Notes under the pieces: model-generated
Database searches by the model: none
What the model saw: the letters and a program-made list of their open reading frames with translations, nothing else
Told to the model about the DNA's origin: nothing
Part shown: positions 49,652-60,228 of the stretch, piece by piece
Layout: the number at the start of each line of letters is the position of its first letter
Position numbering within the stretch: position 1 is the stretch's first letter
Origin: an uncultured Clostridia bacterium
GTDB taxonomy: Bacteria; Bacillota; Clostridia; Christensenellales; Aristaeellaceae
Direction of reading: 5' to 3'
DNA: 64,000 nucleotides
Assembly: GCA_934621505.1 (NCBI GenBank)
Contig: CAKTUU010000001.1
Span: forward strand, 124,001 to 188,000
Position numbers and translations under genes: made by a program

Positions 49652-50629
49652 ATGGAAAAGCAAACCCTGCCCGTTGTATCCTTGGCCCCCATGGCAGGCA
49701 TTACCGACTGGCCCATGCGGGTGCTGTGCTACCGCATGGGGGCCCAGTACGCCTGCTCGGAAATGGTCAGCGCCATTGGGCTGATGTGCGCCAAGCCGGG
49801 CAACGATGTGTACCGCCGTCTGCTGGCCGTGCATCCGGAGGAAAAAGGCACCGCCTGCCAGCTGTTTGGCAAGGACCCGGTACTGATGGCCGAGGCCGCC
49901 CAGCGGGTAACGGAGCTGAACCGCTTCGCTTCTCTGGACATCAACATGGGTTGTCCCGCCCGCAAGGTGGTATCTTCCGGCGAGGGCAGCGCGCTGCTGC
50001 TGAACCCGGATCTGGCCTTCCGGGTGATGGAGGCGGTCAAGACCCATACGCGCCTGCCCGTAACGGTTAAAACCCGCCTGGGCTATGACGATGCCAGCAT
50101 GAACGCCCTGTTGCTGGGTCAGGCGGCCCAGCAGCTGGGCCTTTCGTGGATCTGCATCCACGGGCGCACCCGCCAGCAGCAGTACGGCGGCACGGCGGAC
50201 TATGAAGCCATCGCCCGCATTCGGGAAAAGCTGACCATTCCGGTCATCGCCAACGGAGACGTAACCTCGCCGGAAAGCGCCCGGCGCATTCTTGCGCAAA
50301 CCGGCGCGGCGGGGCTGATGATCGGCCGGGCCGCCATGGGCAATCCGTGGCTGTTCCGCGCGGTGCGGCAGGATATGGCGGGCCAGCCGGTAACGGCCGT
50401 TACCCTGACGGAGCGGATAGATACCGCCCTTTTGCAGGCCCAGTGGATGATGGACTACAAGGGCGAGCGTCTGGGCATTATGGAAATGCGAAAGCATGTG
50501 GGACACTATATCGGCGGCGTCAGGGGGGCCACAGCCATTCGGCGGGAGCTGAACCTGACGACCACGCTGGATCAGATGCGGCGGCTGCTGAATCAGCTGC
50601 GCGCCGCTGGGGAGGAACAAACGCTATGA
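49652..50629 (+). CDS. dus: tRNA-dihydrouridine synthase
   Basis: FMN-dependent enzyme that reduces uridines in tRNA D-loops, 325 residues. The TIM barrel starts with LAPMAGITDWPMRVL; the catalytic cysteine is in NMGCPARKV, and phosphate-binding motifs VIANGDV and IGRAAMGNPWLF are present. The DusB-type branch fits best. The ATG at 49652 is weakly preceded by GGAGCG and may depend on coupling to the upstream gene. Its stop overlaps the next ATG. Confidence 0.93.
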   Translation: MEKQTLPVVSLAPMAGITDWPMRVLCYRMGAQYACSEMVSAIGLMCAKPGNDVYRRLLAVHPEEKGTACQLFGKDPVLMAEAAQRVTELNRFASLDINMGCPARKVVSSGEGSALLLNPDLAFRVMEAVKTHTRLPVTVKTRLGYDDASMNALLLGQAAQQLGLSWICIHGRTRQQQYGGTADYEAIARIREKLTIPVIANGDVTSPESARRILAQTGAAGLMIGRAAMGNPWLFRAVRQDMAGQPVTAVTLTERIDTALLQAQWMMDYKGERLGIMEMRKHVGHYIGGVRGATAIRRELNLTTTLDQMRRLLNQLRAAGEEQTL

Positions 50630-52122
50630 AAGCAAAAGCACTTATCGCACTGAGCCTGACGGTCTGCCTGCTGTGCGGCAGCGCCCTGGCCGGGGGGCTG
50701 GACGGGCTGAACCAGGTTCTGGACGGCTACTGGCAGGAGGGGGGATCCTTTACCCTGTCAGCCCAGGTGCAGACCCTGATTCCCTATGTGGACAGCAAGG
50801 TGGAAATGTTCAATAAGCTGCTGAACCACCTGAGCGTGCAGGCGGCCGCGGACGCTTCGGCCACCTCCGTAAGCCTGTGCGTGGACGGCCAGACTGTGGC
50901 CTCGTTGACCGAGACCCAGCTGAGCGGCGGCAGCAGCCTGACCACGCCGCTGCTTCCCAACCGGACGCTGGTCAGCGGCGGCAGCGCCCTGGACGCGCTG
51001 GCGGGAGAAAACGGGCAGGAGGACGCTTTTGACTTCTTTGCGGCGGTCAGCCAGGCCCAGGATTGCTATCAGGCGCTGACCGACGCCATCGCGCCTTATT
51101 CCGAGGAGAAAAAGGCCAACTACAAAATCAAAAACGTGGGCTCCGCCAAATGGAGCCGCATCGCCCGGCTGACCAAGGAGCAAAGCGCGGAATTGGCTCC
51201 CCAGATCGCCGCGGTGCTGTCCTGCGGCATGGACAGCCAGTACCGCCAGCTGATTGAAAGCCTGACCTATGGCAGGAGCTTTATTGTGGGCCTGTACAAA
51301 ACCGCTCAGGACGGCGACGATATCGCCGTTTATATGAAGGGCAGCGTAACCGTTCCCGGCGTGGGCACGCGCAGTCTCAGTTTCCAGTGGGCCTTCAGCC
51401 AGGATGAGGACGGCAAACGGGTGGATTCCTGGAAGTTTGAGCTGGCCAAGGGCCGCAAGGGCGGCCGGGAGGTGTATGGAACCATCACCCGGCAAACGGG
51501 AAACAGCTTTTTGCTCAAGGGCGAAAGCGAGGTAACCGTGCGAAACGACGACGCCAACACCGCCTATACCTGCACCTATGATCTGAGCGGAAAGGACGGC
51601 GCTGTGGAGGGAAAGGCGGTCTTTACCGAAAAAACCACGGATCAGGCCGCTGTGGAAACGCGTTACCAGCCCAAGCTGAGCCAATCCTCCGGCGGCGTGG
51701 ACGGCAGCGTGCAGGTAACCCGCAAGGTGGGCAGGGATACCTATCTGGATTATACCCTGCAATTTACCGGCGGCCCGGCGGAGGGCGGCGAAACCGCCTC
51801 CTACCAGGTGGGGGACGAGCCCCAGGTGACCCTGACGGAAAGCAGCCTGGACCAGACCGATGAGGAAACAGAAACCCCGGAATATCTGGTGGGCAGCGCC
51901 CCCGTGGGAGTAACGACCTATCAGGCGCCCGCCACAATGCAGACCGTGGATTTGGACACGGCAACCCAGGAGCAGCGGGACGCGCTGCTGGGCGAAATCA
52001 GTCAGAACCTGGCCGGGCGGCTGCTGAAGGCTCTGGCCAAAGCGCCCCGGGAGGATTTGATTCTGCTGTACGACAACATGTCCGACGAGGATTTTGACGC
52101 GTTCCTGCAACTGGTGCCCTGA
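50626..52122 (+). CDS. Secreted protein of unknown function
   Basis: Protein of 498 residues with a clear N-terminal signal peptide (MKAKALIALSLTVCLLCGSALAGG). I do not recognise the family. The mature protein alternates short charged strands rich in Gly, Ser and Thr (such as GGVDGSVQVTRKVGRDTYL), suggesting a large beta-rich fold, and ends in a helical acidic tail (APREDLILLYDNMSDEDFDA). The ATG overlaps the dus stop (ATGA). The next gene encodes a protein of the same size and design, so they are probably related. Confidence 0.8.
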   Translation: MKAKALIALSLTVCLLCGSALAGGLDGLNQVLDGYWQEGGSFTLSAQVQTLIPYVDSKVEMFNKLLNHLSVQAAADASATSVSLCVDGQTVASLTETQLSGGSSLTTPLLPNRTLVSGGSALDALAGENGQEDAFDFFAAVSQAQDCYQALTDAIAPYSEEKKANYKIKNVGSAKWSRIARLTKEQSAELAPQIAAVLSCGMDSQYRQLIESLTYGRSFIVGLYKTAQDGDDIAVYMKGSVTVPGVGTRSLSFQWAFSQDEDGKRVDSWKFELAKGRKGGREVYGTITRQTGNSFLLKGESEVTVRNDDANTAYTCTYDLSGKDGAVEGKAVFTEKTTDQAAVETRYQPKLSQSSGGVDGSVQVTRKVGRDTYLDYTLQFTGGPAEGGETASYQVGDEPQVTLTESSLDQTDEETETPEYLVGSAPVGVTTYQAPATMQTVDLDTATQEQRDALLGEISQNLAGRLLKALAKAPREDLILLYDNMSDEDFDAFLQLVP

Positions 52123-52136
52123 AAGGAGAATCAGCC

Positions 52137-53627
52137 ATGAAACGATTCCTTTCCCTGCTGGTATGCCTTGTGCTGCTCGCTCCGTTTTCCGCTCTGGCCG
52201 CTACGGAGGATTACACAGTGGCGGGCAAGCTGGCCCGGCAGCTGTGGGCGGGCAGCGGCTTTAGCGGAACCCTGACTGTGGATGTAACGGATGGTCAGGG
52301 CGCTTCCACCCTGCAAAAGCCGGTGCAGGTGAATGTGGATTATATCTATGTGCGCCCCACCGACGAGGACCCCGGCGAGTACCGGGCCGATTTGACCCTG
52401 ATGGACGGGGAAACCGCCTCCAGCGCCGCGCATGTGCAGGTAAAGGGCGGCGTGCTGGCCTTGCAGGCGGATGTCATCAGCCCGGACTGGTACAGCTTTG
52501 CCCCCCGGGACACGGAAAACCAGACCCAGCTGGACCAGGCGGCGGAATCGCTGCTTGCGCAAACCGGCGTGCCGGATTTGGCGGCTACGGCCATCAAGGC
52601 GCTGGCGGGCCTGCAAACCAGCGATGCTCTGGACGAGGTGATCGACGCCTATACCACCCGCATTGATCTGTGGATTGAGGGCTACCGTCAGGAGGCGGTG
52701 CTGGACAAGCTGAAGGACGGCACCACCACCATGCAGGTCAGCTATCAGGTGCCCGCCCAGGCCATTAAGGCCCAGGTAAAGCAGATGGTGCTGGATTTGC
52801 TCAGCGATCAGACCGCGCTGGAAACGCTGGCCGACGCTTTGGGGCAGGACCTGCCCCTGAACCCCAAGCTGCAAAGCTACTATTTTCAGGCGGTGGACGA
52901 CCTGCCCCTGACCGGGGATATGACCCTGTCCCGCACCGTCAGTTTGAAAAACGAAACGCTGGCCCTGCACCTGTCCCTGCCGCTGTATGACGCTCAGGGC
53001 GGCGCGGTGACCCTGACCTACGACCGTACCAAGGGTGACGGCGACCTGCCGGACGATAACGTAATCGCCGTGGAAAGCAGCCTGCGCCGCACCCGGCTGA
53101 CCTATCAGGAATACGAAAGCATGACCGATGTACGGGTGGTGCGGGGTACCCTGCGCAGCCAGCCCCTGAAAGACACCCAGGCGGAAACGCTGGCCGTGGC
53201 CTTTACCCTGCGGCAGGAGCAGGCGGAAACCACCGACGAGGAAAAGCGGGACGTATATACCCACAACCTGACGCTGAACCTGTCCAGGGACGGCGAGGAG
53301 GGCGTGGAAATTCCCGCCATGGACATTACGCTGGAAAGCAGGTTTGTCAGCAAACCGCAAAAATCCGCCGCCACGGAGGTGGACGCCAAGCTGACCGTTA
53401 CCGGCGATGGGCTGGAGCAGGGCCTTGTGCTGACCCTGCAAGGCAAAAGCCGTAAAAAATGGGAGCCGGAAGCCCTGCCCCAGGATGTGGTTTATGTGCA
53501 GGAGATGACGCAGGAGGATATGTCCGCCCTGCTGCCCGGCGCGGCCGCCCGTGGACTGGCCCTGCTTGACGCCTATGCGCAGGCCCCTGCGGAAACCGCT
53601 CAGCCTGCAGAAACAGCCACTCCCTGA
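52137..53627 (+). CDS. Secreted protein of unknown function, probable relative of its neighbour
   Basis: Protein of 496 residues with a signal peptide (MKRFLSLLVCLVLLAPFSALA before ATEDY). I do not recognise the family. As in the preceding gene, the mature part looks beta-rich with repeated amphipathic strands (GTLTVDVTDGQGAS, NVDYIYVRPTD, LTLTYDRT-like segments). It ends in a Pro/Ala-rich tail (AQAPAETAQPAETATP). AAAGGAG precedes the ATG. It is the last gene of the transcript before the glnN promoter. Confidence 0.8.
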   Translation: MKRFLSLLVCLVLLAPFSALAATEDYTVAGKLARQLWAGSGFSGTLTVDVTDGQGASTLQKPVQVNVDYIYVRPTDEDPGEYRADLTLMDGETASSAAHVQVKGGVLALQADVISPDWYSFAPRDTENQTQLDQAAESLLAQTGVPDLAATAIKALAGLQTSDALDEVIDAYTTRIDLWIEGYRQEAVLDKLKDGTTTMQVSYQVPAQAIKAQVKQMVLDLLSDQTALETLADALGQDLPLNPKLQSYYFQAVDDLPLTGDMTLSRTVSLKNETLALHLSLPLYDAQGGAVTLTYDRTKGDGDLPDDNVIAVESSLRRTRLTYQEYESMTDVRVVRGTLRSQPLKDTQAETLAVAFTLRQEQAETTDEEKRDVYTHNLTLNLSRDGEEGVEIPAMDITLESRFVSKPQKSAATEVDAKLTVTGDGLEQGLVLTLQGKSRKKWEPEALPQDVVYVQEMTQEDMSALLPGAAARGLALLDAYAQAPAETAQPAETATP

Positions 53628-53652
53628 CCCGGGCGGAAAACACGCAAAAAAC

Positions 53653-53682
53653 TTGACAAAACCGGGATTTCTGGTTCATAAT
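53653..53682 (+). promoter_or_regulatory. Sigma-A promoter of glnN
   Basis: Perfect TTGACA (53653-53658) and CATAAT (53677-53682) with an 18-base spacer. Confidence 0.7.
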
Positions 53683-53697
53683 GCCAACAGGCAAAAG

Positions 53698-53727
53698 CGG
53701 CGCGGTGATCGCAGCGCCGTTTTTTGC
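53698..53727 (+). terminator. Terminator-like hairpin in the glnN leader
   Basis: CGGCGC and GCGCCG pair around a ten-base loop and are followed by TTTTTT, between the glnN promoter and its ATG. It could end the upstream secreted-protein transcript, attenuate glnN, or both. Confidence 0.7.
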
Positions 53728-53754
53728 GTATCAAAGAAACAAGGGGTTGGAAGC

Positions 53755-55845
<2,091 letters not shown>

Positions 55846-55848
<3 letters not shown>

Positions 55849-55905
55849 CCAGGGGCAGTGCCCCCTGACCCCCGGACCGCTTCGCGGAGGGGTGGGGGGT
55901 TAGTT
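55846..55905 (+). repeat. Dispersed extragenic repeat, copy 2
   Basis: Begins at the glnN stop codon with GGCTGACCAGGGGCAGTGCC and continues CCCGGACCGCTTCGCGG, matching the DNA at 8972-9030 that begins at the htrA stop codon. It contains GGGGCAGTGCCCC, a small hairpin. Confidence 0.65.
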
Positions 55906-55991
55906 AGGCGTTTGGCGCGCCAACTGATTCTTGAAATATGGCAAACGAATGGAAAAGACTTTTTAAAAGCACGCCAACAGAAAACAGCAAG

Positions 55992-56019
55992 GCTTCGACC
56001 GGAATGGTCGGAGCTTTTT
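55992..56019 (+). terminator. Terminator of glnN
   Basis: GCTTCGACC and GGTCGGAGC pair around GGAAT and are followed by TTTTT. Confidence 0.82.
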
Positions 56020-56024
56020 GACGG

Positions 56025-56053
56025 TTGAAAAAAGCCAAAGGTCATGATAGAAT
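56025..56053 (+). promoter_or_regulatory. Promoter of the small membrane protein gene
   Basis: TTGAAA (56025-56030) and TAGAAT (56048-56053) with a 17-base spacer, right after the glnN terminator. Confidence 0.6.
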
Positions 56054-56090
56054 AAGCGTAAATCGGGAACGAACCATGGAGGTACACAAG

Positions 56091-56321
56091 GTGAAAAGAA
56101 CGATCATCGGAGGGTTTCTTTCGATCATAGGAAGCGTTTGGACGTTGGCGATAGCGTTCATGGCCGCAAACAATCTGGTATCTGGCTGGACCACGCCTCC
56201 TGGGCGTTTTTTAACCACCGTTTTGGAAATGGGGCTGACGTTCCTGTTTGCGCTGGGGGTTCTGTTTGTGGTTGTTGGGATTGCCATCATGGCGATAGAG
56301 TTTTTCCGAAAGGACTCGTAA
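56091..56321 (+). CDS. Small two-helix membrane protein
   Basis: Predicted membrane protein of 76 residues, unknown function. Two hydrophobic helices (about residues 5-25 and 38-70) surround a short loop with TTPPGRF. The start is set at GTG 56091 because GGAGG lies eight bases upstream of it and inside the alternative ATG (56076) frame, which itself lacks a ribosome site. Own promoter; shares a bidirectional terminator with the converging germination operon. Confidence 0.6.
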   Translation: MKRTIIGGFLSIIGSVWTLAIAFMAANNLVSGWTTPPGRFLTTVLEMGLTFLFALGVLFVVVGIAIMAIEFFRKDS

Positions 56322-56450
56322 GACCGTTCCCAGCTGGAGAGGCGGGTATACAAAAATCGATGCTTTACGGGAGCTTCAGCAATCGTACAAAGCGGAAATT
56401 GATGATGCGGACAGTGCCGCGAGCGTTAAGAGGACGGATTCAAAAAAGAT

Positions 56451-56490
56451 CAGGCAGACGGATGCAAAAAGTCCGTCTGCCTGTGTTTTT
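56451..56490. terminator. Bidirectional terminator
   Basis: A 12-bp perfect stem (CAGGCAGACGGA, 56451-56462, with 56472-56483). TTTTT follows on the plus strand and ATCTTTTTT on the minus strand. It serves the small membrane protein gene and the germination operon. Confidence 0.9.
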
Positions 56491-57526
56491 ATTCCACCGC
56501 AAATTGGGCGCTTGCAAAGGCGCTTTTAAAATCAAACCCCTGCCGCTGACGGTTGGTTTGAAACGGAATGGTATAGGCGAAGCCCAGAGCGTCGCAGCCC
56601 ATCAGACGCAGGGTTTCCAGGGCGGCGGTCAGGGCCTGCCGGTTGGGGGCCAGGGCGGGGCTGGTCTGCACCCGCAGAATCATCCGTCCCTCCTGAAACA
56701 GGGCCTGATGGGCGCACTGGGCTTCCGCCAGCAGCACCAGCTGGGTTTCCCGGGCGCTCAGCACGCCGCATACCAGCCCGTCCGCCACCACGGCGGACCC
56801 CAGATATTCCACAGGGTTCAGGCTGTCGTGGGGCAGAATGCCCGCTACGGCTCCATCGGGCAAAAGGTCTGTGTTCCAGGGCTCCCCCATGACGGCGGCG
56901 GGCTGAGCGACGCCGGACTCTTCGTCCTGCTGCTCTTTGGCGTTTTCCTCCACAGCGGGGTTGACGGCGCACAGGCACATCAGCAAATCGCCGGGCGGGT
57001 CGGCCAGCTGCTGGGTGCAGGTGGACAGGGTGGTGTCCGGCAGCAGGCCCTCCAGCTTCAACCGTTCAAACAGCAGGTTCAGGTGGTTGCTCAGCCGCAT
57101 GCCAAAATCCGGCTGCTGGGCTTGCAGCACCTCTTTGGCCGGGCCCAGGGTAATCATCACCTGAGCGTTAGGACGCATGGTGGGCAGGTTCAGCAGCCAG
57201 GCCAGCATGGGCCGAAGGGGCTGCTGGCAGCCCAGCTCGTAGCTGACTAGGCACTGCCGCACCTGACAAAAGTTCAATGGAAACGGAGTGGATGCGGATA
57301 GCAAGTCCAGCGCCTCCTCCGGGGAAGAGCCGGTGGCGGTCAGCAGGTCGTACACAGGCTTGGCCCCGGCGGCGGCGCTTTCCGGGGCCTGCACGCCCAC
57401 GGTGTACCGGCCGTCCGCCTCCAGATCCAGACTGATGCACAGGGGAAACACCTGCCGCTCCAGCATGTTATAGCCGCAGCCGCTTAACGTCAGCAGACAC
57501 AGCGCCGCCAGCAGCAGTTTTTTCAT
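56489..57526 (-). CDS. gerAC: Ger(x)C-family spore germination lipoprotein
   Basis: Lipoprotein subunit of a GerA-type germinant receptor, 345 residues. The lipoprotein signal is MKKLLLAALCLLTLSGC, followed by the family opening YNMLERQVFPLCISLDLE. The C-terminal domain is recognisable (ETLRLMGCDALGFAYTIPFQ). A central acidic insertion (VEENAKEQQDEESGVAQ) is unusual. AAAGGAG precedes the ATG, which overlaps the gerAB stop by four bases. The protein would sit on the outer face of the spore inner membrane. Confidence 0.85.
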   Translation of the reverse strand: MKKLLLAALCLLTLSGCGYNMLERQVFPLCISLDLEADGRYTVGVQAPESAAAGAKPVYDLLTATGSSPEEALDLLSASTPFPLNFCQVRQCLVSYELGCQQPLRPMLAWLLNLPTMRPNAQVMITLGPAKEVLQAQQPDFGMRLSNHLNLLFERLKLEGLLPDTTLSTCTQQLADPPGDLLMCLCAVNPAVEENAKEQQDEESGVAQPAAVMGEPWNTDLLPDGAVAGILPHDSLNPVEYLGSAVVADGLVCGVLSARETQLVLLAEAQCAHQALFQEGRMILRVQTSPALAPNRQALTAALETLRLMGCDALGFAYTIPFQTNRQRQGFDFKSAFASAQFAVE

Positions 57527-58590
57527 GACGCTCTCCTTTCCCGCACGGTCAGTACGCACAACGCCGCCCCGCAAATGGCGCTGACCAAAGCCCGCCAGGG
57601 CAGCAGGCTGCCCAAATCCACCAGCAGCCGGTCCTGCCGCAGGCACACGACCGCCGCCGCGGAAACCGTCAGCGCCAGCGGGGCGGTGGTTCCCGGCCAC
57701 TGGGGCCATACGCCCGCCACGATTCGCCGCCCGGTATACAGGCACCCGGCGCAGGACAGGGGCAGCAGCAGCGTCCATAAAATCCCGGACAGCTCAAACA
57801 CAAACACATTGGGTGAATTGCGGTTCAGGGCCGTCAGCTTCGCGCCGGTGGCCAGATTATCCCCCGGACTCCAGGGCCGCACCATCCCGTACCACAGCGC
57901 CCACAGAAACAGGGCCCCAAAGGGCAGCAGCACCCACAGCGGACTTTTTTGCTTTGTCCGGGTTAAAAAGCCCTGTCCCACGCCCCACAGGCAGCCGCAG
58001 CCCCCCAAAGCGCCAAGGCCGATCGTCCCCGCGCCCGCTCCCCAGATGGGATACAGGCGGCTCTGGTTGGCGGGGGCGCCCAGCAGCACCGTGCTTAGCA
58101 GAAACAGCGGCAAAATCAGCAGGCACAGCACCTGGCAGCCGTAAGGCACGCCGTTTTGACCGCTGAGGCCCACCGTCAGCAGGCAGGCCAGCGCGGGCAG
58201 AACCACGCCGATCCAATAGGGGTATTCCGGAATCAGGTGGTCGATGTACCCGGCCATGGCGCACAGCAGCAGCGCTATATCCAGCCACAGGCACAAAAGC
58301 AGGGGCAGGCAGCAAAGCCGCCCCGCCCGGGTGGACAGTGCGGGCTGACCGCCCTTCCACAGCAGCCATAGCCCCATCAGGGGAGCCAGCAGCGCCAGCG
58401 CCGCCAGCCAGACGGTCTGGTTCAGCTGGCTGTAGCCATAAAAGGTTACCCATAGCAGCATCTGGCACCCCAGCTGCAGCGCCGCCATAACCCCTATGGC
58501 GGCGGCAAGACCGCGATCGCGCTGCTCCTGGGCGGCGCTTGGAGTATGCACCTGGGTGCGGGTGCGCATGGCGCGGTGTAGCCAGGTCAT
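57523..58590 (-). CDS. gerAB: GerAB-like spore germination permease
   Basis: Integral membrane subunit of the germinant receptor, 355 residues with about ten hydrophobic segments, of the amino-acid-permease-like (APC) fold that in known GerAB proteins binds the germinant. Sequence conservation is modest; the call rests on size, hydrophobic layout and position between gerAA and gerAC. AAAGGAGG precedes the ATG, which overlaps the gerAA stop by four bases. It has an N-terminal cytoplasmic extension of about 28 residues. Confidence 0.8.
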   Translation of the reverse strand: MTWLHRAMRTRTQVHTPSAAQEQRDRGLAAAIGVMAALQLGCQMLLWVTFYGYSQLNQTVWLAALALLAPLMGLWLLWKGGQPALSTRAGRLCCLPLLLCLWLDIALLLCAMAGYIDHLIPEYPYWIGVVLPALACLLTVGLSGQNGVPYGCQVLCLLILPLFLLSTVLLGAPANQSRLYPIWGAGAGTIGLGALGGCGCLWGVGQGFLTRTKQKSPLWVLLPFGALFLWALWYGMVRPWSPGDNLATGAKLTALNRNSPNVFVFELSGILWTLLLPLSCAGCLYTGRRIVAGVWPQWPGTTAPLALTVSAAAVVCLRQDRLLVDLGSLLPWRALVSAICGAALCVLTVRERRAS

Positions 58591-60083
58591 TTGCGTCCTC
58601 CTTTTTCAAAGCGCCGCATAGGTCCTCTGGCCCGCAGCATGTGAAAGGAATCGGCCAGCCAGCTTCGCAGCCGCTGACGGAATACCGGCGCCCGTATCGC
58701 CAGGTCCGGGTTATGAACCCGAAACGGAGTGCGCGGGGCCAGATAGGGCCGGCCCATGCTGTCCATGCCCGCGACGCGAATCACAAACAGCACCAGCAGC
58801 AGGCACACGCCGGGCATGCCTATCAGCCCGCCTGCCAGCGTCAGCAAAAACTGGCCGATGCGCACCGCAAAGCTGAGGGGATAGCTGGGCAGGGCATAGC
58901 TGCCCAGACCGCTCAGGGCCACCACAATCAGCAGCATAGGGCTTACCAGCCCCGCGTCCACCGCCGCCGTGCCCAGAATCAGCGCGCTCACCAGCCCAAA
59001 GGAGGACCCCAGCAGCCCGGGAATGCGGGCGCTGGCCTCATTGATCAGGTTAAACACGGTGATCATCAGCAGGGCCTCCCCAAACAGGCTGATGGACACC
59101 ACCGACCGGCTTTGGATGATGTTGGTCAGCAGCGACATGGGCAGCGCGATGGGGTGAAACAGCACCGCGCTTAAAAACACCCCCGGCAAAAGCAGGGACA
59201 GCACCGCGCCGGCCAGACGCACCAGACGCATAAAGGTGCCGTATTGCCAGCGCATATAGCTGTCATCCGGCGCGTGAAACAGGTGCCACAGGCACATGGG
59301 CAGGCACAGGCCGTAGGGGCTGCCCTCCATCAGCAGTACCGCCTGCCCTTCCAGCAGAAAGCTGGCCACCCGGTCGGGCCGTTCCGTCAGCACCGCCTGG
59401 GGAAGCGGGGCCCACGGGTCGTCCTCCAGCAGCTGGTTCAGCATGCCAAGGGTCAGCACATGGTCCACAGCGCAGCCATCCAGCCTGCGCCGGATTTCCT
59501 GAACGGTTTCCGACGGGCATACCCCGTCCAGATAGCACAGCGCTACAGGCGTGGCGATTTGGTCCCCCACCTGGGTCATGCGGCACAAAAAAGCCGGTGT
59601 GGGCAGCAGCCGGTGCATAAGCGTCAGGTTATCCCGCAAAGCCTCGGTAAAGGATTCATGGGGGCCGATCACCACGTTTTCCGTTTGAGGGGTGGATACG
59701 CCGCGCCGCACATAGCCGCGCACATCCACCACCAGCGCCGCGGCCGCCGTGTCCAGCAGCACCAGGCATTGGCCCCGCAGCATCTCGCCCACGGCTTTGC
59801 CGGGATTGGTTTCCAGCTTTAGCTCGGCCGCCTCGATAATCTGCCGCGCCGCCGTTTCCAGGGCCGCCCTGCCAGTCAGGGTTTGGGGGCAGCGCAGCAG
59901 CGGCCGCAGGATGCTTTCGCCAATCTGGTTGCCGCTGGCCATGCCCTCCACATAAAGCAGCAGGCCGTCCAGCCCCAGGGCCTGAAAGGGCCGCGTCACC
60001 AGATCGTCGTTCAAATCCATACGCAGCATGGCGTTCAGCAGCAGCCGGTTGCTTTTCAGGCTGCGAGAAAATGCGGTTTCCAT
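58587..60083 (-). CDS. gerAA: GerAA-family spore germination protein
   Basis: Membrane subunit of the GerA receptor, 498 residues, normal length. The soluble N-terminal part covers about residues 1-260 (GYVRRGVSTPQTENVVIGPH with ESFTEALRDNL is a family hallmark). About five membrane helices follow (HPIALPMSLLTNIIQSR; NLINEASARIPGLLGSSFGL). The ATG at 60081-60083 follows GGGGAGG by six bases; the longer frame overlaps the divergent caspase-like gene and is not credible. First gene of gerAA-gerAB-gerAC behind a sigma-G-like promoter. Confidence 0.92.
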   Translation of the reverse strand: METAFSRSLKSNRLLLNAMLRMDLNDDLVTRPFQALGLDGLLLYVEGMASGNQIGESILRPLLRCPQTLTGRAALETAARQIIEAAELKLETNPGKAVGEMLRGQCLVLLDTAAAALVVDVRGYVRRGVSTPQTENVVIGPHESFTEALRDNLTLMHRLLPTPAFLCRMTQVGDQIATPVALCYLDGVCPSETVQEIRRRLDGCAVDHVLTLGMLNQLLEDDPWAPLPQAVLTERPDRVASFLLEGQAVLLMEGSPYGLCLPMCLWHLFHAPDDSYMRWQYGTFMRLVRLAGAVLSLLLPGVFLSAVLFHPIALPMSLLTNIIQSRSVVSISLFGEALLMITVFNLINEASARIPGLLGSSFGLVSALILGTAAVDAGLVSPMLLIVVALSGLGSYALPSYPLSFAVRIGQFLLTLAGGLIGMPGVCLLLVLFVIRVAGMDSMGRPYLAPRTPFRVHNPDLAIRAPVFRQRLRSWLADSFHMLRARGPMRRFEKGGRK

Positions 60084-60111
60084 ATCCGGCCTCCCCATGA
60101 ACCAATGATGG

Positions 60112-60141
60112 AAGTATGCGTTGCTTTTGACAGAAATATGC
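60112..60141 (-). promoter_or_regulatory. Sigma-G-like promoter of the gerA operon
   Basis: On the minus strand GCATA (60137-60141) and CATACTT (60112-60118) are separated by 18 bases. The forespore sigma-G pattern remembered from Bacillus is GHATR, 18 bases, CATWHTA; this matches at all but one position. The gene it serves is of the type normally made in the forespore. Confidence 0.65.
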
Positions 60142-60228
60142 ACGCCGGGAAGGCGGACGGGTACTGTACGCGGCGGGAAAAATAGTGTACAATAGGGAAA
60201 GCGTTTTGAGAAAAGGGGGGAAGGAGCG

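Noticed and set aside
47881..49716. 611-codon open frame on the minus strand
   Set aside because: Antisense to the GH127-like gene and crosses its promoter; repetitive Gly/Gln/His composition.
56322..56450. Open frame after the small membrane protein that reads LRELQQSYKAEIDDADSAAS
   Set aside because: It looks protein-like and lies one frame off the small gene, but it has no start codon or ribosome site and runs into the terminator. A frameshifted extension remains possible but is not supported.
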